From Liolophura sinensis (taxonomy: Eukaryota; Mollusca; Polyplacophora; Chitonida; Chitonidae), in contig NC_088298.1 of NCBI RefSeq assembly GCF_032854445.1, positions 6,497,504 through 6,561,503 on the forward strand: 64,000 bases of DNA, written 5' to 3'. This document shows, in pieces, positions 12,301-24,300 of the stretch. The translations under genes were made by a program, and so were the position numbers. How positions within the stretch are numbered: the stretch's first letter is position 1; each line of letters starts with the position of its first letter. A model generated the notes under the pieces. That model had not been told where the DNA came from, did not search any database, and worked only from the letters and a program-made list of their open reading frames with translations.

Positions 12301-15300
12301 TGGTTTTTAGCTGTCTGCGGGTAGCCATGGTGGTAGGAGAGGTAGATGGGGTGAATAAAATTCTGGTGGATTTACTCTGAATGTGTGCTTTGTAAATGAA
12401 AGTTTACGAAAATGAAATAAGTTATTAATTATAATTTTAAATTTAATTTAAGCTCAAGTGACTTTATTTCCACCATTTTTATCCCTTTGGCACAACTGAA
12501 GGTGTGCTTTTGAATCTGGATTCATGACACACTGACACATATTTTGTTAGTACAACTGAATGTGTGCTATTGAATTTGGATTCATGACACACTAACATAT
12601 CTCATTAGTACAATTGAATGCTTGGTTTGAGTCTGGATTCATGACACACTAACATATCTCGTTAGTACAATTGAATGCTTGGTTTGAGTCTGGATTCATG
12701 ACACACTAACATATCTCGTTAGAACAGCTGAATGTGTACTTTTGAATCTGGAGTCATGACACACTGACACATATCTCGTTAGTACAACTGAATGTGTGCT
12801 TTTGAATCTGGAGTCATGACACACTAACACATATCTCGTTAGTACAACTGAATGTGTGCTTTTGAATCTGGAGTCATGACACACTAACACATATCTCGTT
12901 AGTACAACTGAATGTGTGCTTTTGAATCTGGATTCATAACACACCAACACATATCTTGTTAGTACAATTGAATGTGTGGTTTGAGTCTGGATTCATGACA
13001 CACTAACATGTATCTCGTTAGTACAGTTGAATGTGTGGTTTGAGTCTGGATTCTTGACACTAACACATATCTCGTTACAACTGAATGTGTGCTTTTGAAT
13101 CTGGAGTCATGACACACTGACACATATCTTGTTAGTACAACTGAATGTGTGCTTTGAATCTGGAGTCATGACACATTAACACATATCTCTTTAGTACAAC
13201 TGAATGTGTGCTTTTGAATCTGGATTCTTGACACACTAACATATATCTCGTTAGTACAACTGAATGTGTGCCTATGAATCTGGAGTCATGACACTAACAC
13301 ATATCTCGTTAGTACAACTGAATGTGTCCTTTTGAATCTGGATTCTTGACACACTAACATATATCTCGTTAGTACAACTGAATGTGTGGTTTTAAATCTG
13401 GAGTCTTGACACACTAAGACATATCTCGTTAGTACACCTGAATGTGTGCTTTGAGTCTGGATTCATAACACACTAACACATATCTCGTTAGTACAACTGA
13501 ATGTGTGCTTTTGAATCTGGATTCTTGACACACTAACATATATCTTGTTAGTACAACTGAATGTGCTTTTGAATCTGGATTCTTGACACACTAACATATA
13601 TCTCGTTAGTACAACTGAATGTGTGCTTTTGAATCTGGATTCTTGACACACTAATATATATCTTGTTAGTACAACTGAATGTGTGCTTTTGAATCTGGAT
13701 TCTTGACACACTAACATATATCTCGTTAGTACAACTGAATGTGTGCTTTTGAATCTGGATTCATGACACACTAACATATATCTCGTTAACACAACTGAAT
13801 GTGTGCTTTTGAATCTGGAGTCATGACACACTAACACATATGTCGTTAGTACAACTGAATGTGTCCTTTTGAATCTGGATTCTTGACACACTAACATATA
13901 TCTCGTTAGTACAACTGAATGTGTGCTTTTGAATCTGGATTCATAACACACTAACACATATCTCGTTAGTACAACTGAATGTGTGGTTTTCAATCTGGAT
14001 TCTTGACACACTAACACATATCTCGTTAGTACAACTGAATATGTGCTTTTGAATCTGGATTCTTGACACACTAACACATCTCGTTAGTACAACTGATTGT
14101 GTGCTTTTGAATCTGGATTCTTGACACACAAACATATATCTCGGTGGTACAACTGATTGTGTGCTTTTGAATCTGGATTCTTGACACACTAACACATATC
14201 TCGTTAGTACAACTGAATGTGTGCTTTTGAATCTGGATTCTTGACACACTAATATATATCTCGTTAGTACAACTGAATGTGTGCTTTTGAATCTGGATTC
14301 TTGACACACTAACACATATCTCGTTTGTACAACTGAATGTGTGCTTTTGAATCTGGATTCTTGACACACTAACATATATCTCGTTAGTACAACTGAATGT
14401 GTGCTTTTGAATCTGGATTCATAACACACTAACACATATCTCGTTAGTACAACTGAATGTGTGGTTTTGAATCTGGATTCTTGACACACTAACACATATC
14501 TCGTTAGTACAAATGAATATGTGCTTTTGAATCTGGATTCTTGACACACTAACACATCTCGTTAGTACAACTGATTGTGTGCTTTTGAATCTGGATTCTT
14601 GACACACAAACATATATCTCGGTGGTACAACTGATTGTGTGCTTTTGAATCTGGATTCTTGACACACTAATATATATCTCGTTTGTACAACTGAATGTGT
14701 CCTTTTGAATCTGGATTCTTGACACACTAACATATATCTCGTTAGTACAACTGAATGTGTGCTTTTGAATCTGGATTCTTGACACACTAACACATATCTC
14801 GTTTGTACAACTGAATGTGTGCTTTTGAATCTGGATTCTTGACACACTAACATATATCTCGTTAGTACAACTGAATGTGTGCTTTTGAATCTGGATTCTT
14901 GACACACTAATATATATCTTGTTAGTACAACTGAATGTGTGCTTTTGAATCTGGATTCTTGACACACTAACACATATCTCGTTAGTACAAATGAATATGT
15001 GCTTTTGAATCTGGATTCTTGACACACTAACACATCTCATTAGTACAACTGATTGTGTGCTTTTGAATCTGGATTCTTGACACACAAACATATATCTCGG
15101 TGGTACAACTGATTGTGTGCTTTTGAATCTGGATTCTTGACACACTAACACATATCTCGTTTGTACAACTGAATGTGTGCTTTTGAATCTGGATTCTTGA
15201 CACACTAATATATATCTCGTTAGTACAACTGAATGTGTGCTTTTGAATCTGGATTCTTGACACACTAACACATATCTCGTTAGTACAACTGAATGTGTCC

Positions 15301-18300
15301 TTTTGAATCTGGATTCTTGACACACTAACATATATCTCGTTAGTACAACTGAATGTGTGCTTTTGAATCTGGATTCTTGACACACTAACACATATCTCGT
15401 TTGTACAACTGAATGTGTGCTTTTGAATCTGGATTCTTGACACACTAACATATATCTCGTTAGTACAACTGAATGTGTGCTTTTGAATCTGGATTCTTGA
15501 CACACTAATATATATCTTGTTAGTACAACTGAATGTGTGCTTTTGAATCTGGATTCTTGACACACTAACACATATCTCGTTAGTACAAATGAATATGTGC
15601 TTTTGAATCTGGATTCGTGACACACTAACTCATATCTCGGTGGTACAACTGATTGTGTGCTTTTGAATCTGGATTCTTGACACACTAACATATATCTCGT
15701 TAGTACAACTGAATGTGTGCTTTTGAATCTGGAGTCATGACACACTGACACATATCTCGGTAGTACAACTGAATGTGTGGTTTTCAATCTGGAGTCATGA
15801 TACACTAACACATATCTCGTTAGTACAACTGAATGTGTGCTTTGAATCTGGATTCTTGACACACTGACATATATCTTGTTAGTACAACTGAATGTGTGCT
15901 TTGAATCTGGAGTCATGACACACTAAGATATCTTGTTAATACAACTGAATGTGTGCTTTTGAGCCTGGATTCATGACACACTAACACATATTTTAGTACA
16001 TGCACAAGTGAAATACTAGAGCATTTGTAAGATGGAATCCATGTACTCAGTTGAGGCTGAGTATATGTCTTTGTCTTACAGCAGATCATCTAGTTGTGAA
16101 GATTAAATTAAAAGGAAGATGGTGTACACATCTATGTACAACATAGGATAGCTACACAGAATGGAATGTAGGATAGATACACAGGATGGAATGTAGGCTA
16201 GCTACACAGAATGGAATGTACGGTAGCTACACAGAATGGAATGTAGGATAGCTACACAGGATGGAATGTAGGATAGCTACACAGAATGGAATGTATGGTA
16301 GCTACACAGAATGGAATGTAGGATAGCTACACAGAATGGAATGTAGGGTAGCTACACAGAATGGAATGTAGGATAGCTACACAGAATGGAATGTAGGGTA
16401 GCTACACAGAATGGAATGTAGGGTAGCTACACAGAATGGAATGTAGGGTAGCTACACAGAATGGAATGTAGGATAGCTACACAGAATGGAATGTAGGGTA
16501 GCTACACAGAATGGAATGTAGGATAGCTACACAGAATGGAATGTAGGATAGCTACACAGAATGAATGTAGGGTAGCTACACAGAATGGAATGTAGGATAG
16601 CTACACAGAATGGAATGTAGGGTAGCTACACAGAATGGAATGTAGGGTAGCTACACAGAATGGAATGTAGGGTAGCTACACAGAATGGAATGTAGATAGC
16701 TACACAGAATGGAATGTAGGGTAGCTACACAGAATGGAATGTAGGATAGCTACACAGAATGGAATGCAGGCTAGCTACACAGGATTGAATGTAGGCTAGC
16801 TACACAGAATGGAATGTAGGGTAGCTACACAGAATGCAATGTAGGATAGCTACACAGAATGCAATGTAGGGTAGCTACACAGAATGGAATGTAGGGTAGC
16901 TACACAGGATGGAATGTAGGCTAGCTACACAGAATGGAATGTAGGTAGCTACACAGAATGGAATGTATGAATAGCTACACAGAATGGAATGTAGGGTAGC
17001 TACACAGAATGGAATGTAGGGTAGCTACACAGAATGGAATGTAGGGTAGCTACACAGAATGGAATGTAGGATAGCTACACAGAATGGAATGTAGGGTAGC
17101 TACACAGAATGGAATGTAGGATAGCTACACAGAATGGAATGTAGGATAGCTACACAGAATGGATGTAGGGTAGCTACACAGAATGGAATGTAGGATAGCT
17201 ACACAGAATGGAATGTAGGGTAGCTACACAGAATGGAATGTAGGGTAGCTACACAGAATGGAATGTAGGGTAGCTACACAGAATGGAATGTAGGATAGCT
17301 ACACAGAATGGAATGTAGGGTAGCTACACAGAATGGAAATGTAGGATAGCTACACAGAATGGAATGCAGACTAGCTACACAGGATTGAATGTAGGCTAGC
17401 TACACAGATGGAATGTAGGGTAGCTACACAGAATGCAATGTAGGATAGCTACACAGAATGCAATGTAGGGTAGCTACACAGAATGGAATGTAGGGTAGCT
17501 ACACAGGATGGAATGTAGGCTAGCTACACAGAATGGAATGTAGGGTAGCTACACAGAATGGGATGTAGGATAGCTACACAGAATGCAATGTAGAGTAGCT
17601 ACACAGAATGCAATGTAGGGTAGCTACACAGAATGGAATGCAGGCTAGCTACATAGAATGGAATGTAGGGTAGCTACACAGAATGGGATGTAGGGTAGCT
17701 ACACAGAATGCAATGTAGGGTAGCTACACAGAATGGAATGTAGAGTAGCTACACAGAATGAAATGTAGGGTAGGTACACAGAATGGGATGTAGAGTAGTT
17801 ACACAGAATGGAATGCAGGCTAGCTACACAGAATGGGGGAGAGGGAGGGGGTTGGCCACCGTGTGATGACAATTGCTTGACAAATGTTCAACTTCACCTT
17901 CAGATAAATAAGAATTAATTTCTATTTCCAGTCATCGAGAAATTCAGTACACAGATCAAGTTCATCAGAAAGGTCAGATTTCAGTGGTTTTATTATCAGT
18001 CTCCTGTTATGTTTGAATTTATTTATTTATTGATTTATTTATTTATTTGTTGTTTTGAACAGTACTCAAGAATATTCCTCTTATGCCAAACTAAAAAATC
18101 CAGAAAATGGAATAAAAATGATATTGCAAGTCCACTTTTCATTTTTATTGAAAATGAAATGTTTCTAGTATTAAATTTGTACCCCTACTTCTTCTAAAAT
18201 GTGGAACAACTGGTCTGCTCATTTTAGCCAATAAATATGTAATTCTAGCAGGAATATTGAGTCTCTTTTTTCTATCATGGTTAGACCATCTAATGAACAA

Positions 18301-21300
18301 GATACTCATATCTTTACTTTTCCAAAAGGCTAGTAAAGAAATGTAACATTCTATAATTTCAACACTACTAATATCTGTCCAAGATTTGAGAAGAATTAAG
18401 GTACTTTACGATATACTGGATCTCTGAATAATCTACACAGTGTTCTTATTCAGCATACAATTTATGCGTAGCGTACAAATCCAATCTCCAGAATTGTCGC
18501 CTGTCACAGCCATACATGTAGCCCAGCACTACTCTCTGAGAGCAATGTTTATTATCTTTTCACTGGTTTTCACGCAAGCCCCAATGGGCATTATATCCAC
18601 CCTAATTCCTCAAATTTTTCGCATATGAAAGAGCAACTTTCAGTGCAATTTATGCACGTTTTTCATTTGATTGTGGGGGACAAAACTATGTTTTTGGCAT
18701 TGGCCAGGTACAGGGCTTCACAAAAGGTACAATTTTATCAGTCACTACAAAATAATACTTTCATTATTGAAGAATTACAGTAGCTGCCTGTGGTTCAAAT
18801 CCAAGTAATTCTGGTCAATCTTCTTTGCTTTTTTTTCCCCCATTAACATGAACATTAAATATAGAGTTCAGCCTACCAGAACTGGTAAAAGACTGGCAAC
18901 ACTTTTTTGATGACAGCTTTGAATTTGTTTTGTAATTGCAGTGTAAGTGCCATGAGACAGAGGGGGGAAAGTCAGTCGTCATACTCACGTCAATCTTCAC
19001 GCTCGTCTGTCAATTCCGAAACCTCGCAACAGCCCTCCCCCAAACCCTCCCTAAACGCCATTGCTGATGATGAGTCCAGTAAAGATATCGTCCAATCCAA
19101 CGCATCTTCAAAACACAACTGTAGCTCACATCCAGAAGAGAGTGTGGTTTCCATAGCTACGAACAGAATACCCACGTTTTTTAGCAACATGTCAAGCAGG
19201 TGTGTATGCACTAGTGTAGTACTACATTAAGATGAAAAATCACATTTTACGATTTATTTCTTTAATGCCTTATTCAAGAATTCTGCAAATGGAGGTTGGT
19301 TTTATTGGATTGGAGGAAACTGGAGTGTTGGGGATAAACCACCAACACAGATATTGTATTGATGGAAGACAAATGTTAGACTGTGGAGACAGTTTAGTAA
19401 TTTATTGTCACCAAGGCCCCACAAACAGCGAGGCTCTCCAGTTTTCTCTTTGCCACTGTATAATTGAGAAACTCTTGAGTATGGCATTATGCATGACATA
19501 TACAAGAATAAAAAAAAATGTTTAAATAAATTAAACAAACAAATCTATAGTTCCTTCACTTTGAAAACCTGGACACCATGACATAAGTGAGTAAGTTGTA
19601 AATCAGCATTCGCATATGGAGGCATTTTTTTAAGATATTTGTGAAAGGAGATGCAGAAAATGCTAATTTTTTGTTTTGGTCCAATTGTCAGTTTTGTGGA
19701 CATTCGGTTTCAAGAAGACGGTGAGATTCCTGTGGAGCATTTTCTACAAAGTTGCCAAAGTCTTGTCCCCTTGTTTGGTGAGATATGTTTTAACCTGTTT
19801 TTTCCTCTAGTTACACAGACTTGAAAGAAAAATGTCTTACATAGTTTACTTCCCTTGTCCTGAAATTAGATCCCTTTCTGTTCTCTATTTAAGTATTAAA
19901 CCATATGGGACTATGGAACAGTTTACAGTTTACTTTGTGAGTTTAGAAATGTGAGAAATTTTAAAATCTTAATAGTCATAGTTGATCACTGTGATCACAG
20001 TTAAATCACACCAGTACTTTCAAATGCTAGCTGCTTCGGAGAGTTAAACAGTTCCCTACCTTGGATGGGGGATAATCCATGCAGAGGGAGGTAATATATG
20101 TATTACAAAAACACAAGAGTTTTGACCTCTGGGGATGTTTTTGATTGGCTGCCTGTGATTAGTGAGATCAGGGTAATGTAATTCTTAAGGTGTTTATTCA
20201 AGCATGTTTTGTATCATGCTATTAAAATTATGCTTTTTGTAAAGCCATGAAATTGGCCAATTCAACCAAAGAAGTTTTGTCCCCAAAATTGAATTAATAA
20301 TGTTCCTAAATTGCACTGAGAGTTGCTCTTTCATATATGAAATGTGTGAGGAATTTGGGTAATCTGCAAATGACCTTTCATTGGGCGGGTTTGAAAACAC
20401 ACCTCATGTGTCCAAGCTTTATAAAGGCAGTTGCCTCCAACCACTAGAGCAAGGCTTACTCCCTCTGTACTGCCACTGTTATACATTCCGTGCCATCAGA
20501 CATCAATCCAGGTCAATTTTGTGTCTTTTCCAGACTGTTTACATGGTACAGCGTTTGCCCCGGTTAAAATGGATTATATAGGAAATATTCGGGTAAGTGT
20601 CTTGTGTAAATTTAAAACTGAACTGAAGTCTTTGTCTTTAAATGTAGCACATGAATTTATATCTGGATTGCATTCGTCCATCCATCCATTCAAGTGCCTG
20701 TGTCACTGACAATTCCGTGTTTCTTATCCAAAAACGGTTTTGCTAAGGAAGCTTGGGGCCTCTGTGGCCGAGGTGGTTGGAGTGCCAGTGGGGCCTCTCA
20801 CCGACGCAGTTGCTGTGAGTTCCAATTTCCTCCCACAATAACGCTGGCCGCTGTCGTATAAGTGAAACCTTCTTGAGTATAGTGCAAAAAAGCCATTCCA
20901 GTAAATATTTGTTATACAGAAATAGTTTAATAAAAGTACTCGGGGATTCCCACTGAAAAATTAGTCCTGATTGACAAAAAATGAGAGACAGACACTATTA
21001 ATTCACATGGTGCTTAACTTAAGAGGAATAGTAAGCAAAGTACTGGTCTGGTGTCATCAACATGGCATTCCAGTGAGGCAGCACTATAGAAATGTCAGAC
21101 CTGCTATCAGTAGACACTGTCATAATGTGGAAAGTGGCATTAAACCCCAATGAAACAGTGAAACAAACAGGCTTTGGAGAGGAAATGAGTGGTATAATAT
21201 AGTGGCCCTTTTTTCTTACTTATTTGGCTTGTTCATAANNNNNNNNNNNNNNNNNNNNNNNNNNNNNNNNNNNNNNNNNNNNNNNNNNNNNNNNNNNNNN

Positions 21301-24300
21301 NNNNNNNNNNNNNNNNNNNNNNNNNNNNNNNNNNNNNNNNNNNNNNNNNNNNNNNNNNNNNNNNNNNNNNNNNNNNNNNNNNNNNNNNNNNNNNNNNNNN
21401 NNNNNNNNNNNNNNNNNNNNNNNNNNNNNNNNNNNNNNGTACGTCTGCAGCAACCTGCGGATGGTCGTGGGTTTCCCCCGGGCTCTGCCCGGTTTCCTCC
21501 CACCATAATGCTGGCCGCTGTCCTATAAGTGAAATAATCTTGAGTACGACGCAAAACACCAGTCAAATAAATTAATAAATCAAGAAGACACAGTATATGT
21601 AAAAACACCTAATGATGCCTACTCGTCATATGACTGAAAAATTGTTAAGTATGACATTAAATCCCAAACATTTATTTATTCATTAACTAACCTTAATACA
21701 TAACTTCAGCACTTTCTGTATTGCGCTAATCATTCATGTCTCCTACAGGAAAGTTCTTGCTAGCCTTTCTACTAAATCTAGGCCCACTCTGTATACGCCA
21801 CGGCGATCAATTTTACAAAGTGCAGATAACCAAAGGTTTCCCACATTATATTTAATGATCTTCTGTCTAACGTACGTCATGCTAGTGTGCTCTTTGCCTG
21901 TAATTTGTAACTGTGACTTGTCTTGTCAGGTCATTGGAGTTAAACTTGCAATTGTTTATCATTTTGTCATGTCACTGGAGTTAAACTTGCAACTGTTCAC
22001 CAGATTATCATGTCATTGGAGTTAAACTTGCAACTGTTCATCATTTTGTCAGGTCATTGGAGTTAAACTTGCAATTGTTCATCATTTTCTCATGTCATTG
22101 GAGTTAAACTTGCAGCTGTTTACCAGTTTGTCATGTCATTTGAGTTAAACTTGCAACTGTTCATCATTTTGTCATGTCATTGGAGTTGAACTTGCACTTG
22201 TTCATCATTTTGTCATGTCATTGGAGTTAAACTTGCAGCTGTTTACCAGTTCGTCATGTCATTGGAGTTAAAGTTGCAACTGTTCATCATTTTGTCATGT
22301 CATTGGAGTTAAACTTGCAGCTGTTTACCAGTTTGTCATGTCATTTGAGTTAAACTTGCAACTGTTCATCATTTTGTCATGTCATTGGAGATAAACTTGC
22401 AACTGTTTACCAGTTTGTCAGGTCAATGGAGTTAAACTTGCAACTGTTCATCATTTTGTCAGGTTAATTGGAATTAAATTTGAAATTGTTTATCAGTTTG
22501 TCAGGTCATTGGAGTTAAACTTGCAACTGTTCATCATTTTGTCATGTCTTTGGAGTTAAACTTGGAGCTGTTCATCATTTTTTCATGTCATTGGATTTAA
22601 ACTTGCAGCTGTTTACCAGTTCGTCAGGTCATTGGAGTTAAACTTGCAACTGTTCATCATTTTGTCAGGTTAATTGGAATTAAATTTGAAATTGTTTATC
22701 AGTTTGTCAGGTCATTGGAGTTAAACTTGCAACTGTTCATCATTTTGTCATGTCTTTGGAGTTAAACTTGGAGCTGTTCATCATTTTTTCATGTCACTGG
22801 AGTTAAACTTGCAGCTGTTTACCAGTTCGTCAGGTCATTGGAGATAAACTTGCAACTGTTCATCATTTTGTCAGGTCATTGGAGTTAAACTTGCAGCTGT
22901 TTACCAGTTCGTCATGTCATTGGAGTTAAACTTGCAATTGTTCATCATTTTCTCATGTCATTGGAGTTAAACTTGCAGCTGTTTACCAGTTTGTCATGTC
23001 ATTTGAGTTAAACTTGCAACTGTTCATCATTTTGTCATGTCATTGGAGTTAAACTTGAAATTGTGTATCATTTTGTCATGTCATTTGAGTTAAACTTGCA
23101 GCTGTTCATCATTTTCTCATGTCATTGGAGTTAAACTTGCAGCTGTTTACCAGTTCATCATGTCATTGGAGTTAAACTTGCAACTGTTTGCCAGTTTGTC
23201 ATGTCATTTGAGTTAAACTTGTAACTGTTCATCATTTTGTCATGTCATTGGAGTTAAACTTGGAGCTGTTTACCAGTTCGTCATGTCATTGGAGTTAAAA
23301 CCTGCAACTGTTCATCATTTTGTCATGTCATTGGAATTAAACTTGCAGCTGTTTACCAGTTCATAGGTCATTGGAGTTAAACTTGCAACTGTTCATCATT
23401 TTGTCAGGTCATTGGAGTTTATTCGCATGCTTCTGCAGGAGGTTAAGTGATGGACAAGAGGAGTTATTGACCTGCATTACAAATGCGTATGGGAAAACAC
23501 TAAGGAACTATCACAGCTGGGTGGTAAGGGGCGTCTTTGCGGTGAGTTGATGCTGGCCCTCGTCCAGGGGCCACTTTTATAAACCTTCGTTAATCAAATT
23601 TTTCAAATAGTTTTGTTTGGGTTGACGACACACAAGGACCCTCATGATTTTAATGATAAAAGAAGTTGCAAAGAATTGATTTGTGGTTTTGTGGAACAGA
23701 GCTTAGAGTGTGGTGCATTCATGTAAAGGCATTATGTCTTTGTATGTTTGTTTATTTATATCAGTGTGTTTTACACCGTATTCTAGAAAATTTCACTTAC
23801 ACAGCAGCAGCTAGTATTATGGTGTGATGAAAGTGCACAGATCCAAGGGGAAACCTATGACCATCCACAGGTTCCTACGTCCTACCAGAGAGAAAGCCAG
23901 CATGATCCGGACTTGAACTTATATATATTAGATTACTGTTTGATGCTGTACTCAAGAATGCTTCTCTTACACAATGGTGACCGGCATTATTGTTAGAGAA
24001 AACTGGCCAGGTTTTAGAGGAAACTCACGACCCCCGCAGGTCTATAGTACAGCCAGCAGAGAAATATTTCTAAAGTCTTGTGGTTGGCTTTTTCAAAAAT
24101 GTATTTCCAGTATGAGTTTTCTTTTTGAATTTTTTCCATAGTTGGCTTAGAGATGTATCTTGAAGTGAGAAAAATTTCGAGAGTAAAAAGGAGTAACTTG
24201 TAGTTTCTACGGTTGTTAAACCTGATAATAAACAATATTAACCAGGTAACGAAGATCTATATACTTCACCACTTCTCCTATATACTTCACCACTTCTCCT

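Noticed and set aside
12696-15916. Long minus-strand open frames (up to 455 codons) in the 60-bp array
   Set aside because: The unit length is a multiple of three, the same array is open in more than one frame, starts are at array variants, and the DNA lies inside an intron of a well-supported gene on the other strand.
12495-17840. Possible CRISPR array
   Set aside because: Units are head-to-tail repeats without unique spacers, in a eukaryotic intron. The same holds for the other arrays in the window.
21737-21830. Candidate for the missing GLTP exon after CTCCTACAG
   Set aside because: The translation ([12 protein letters not shown] and the other frames) lacks the LLWLKRGL-type helix and any GLTP similarity, and the phases do not fit.
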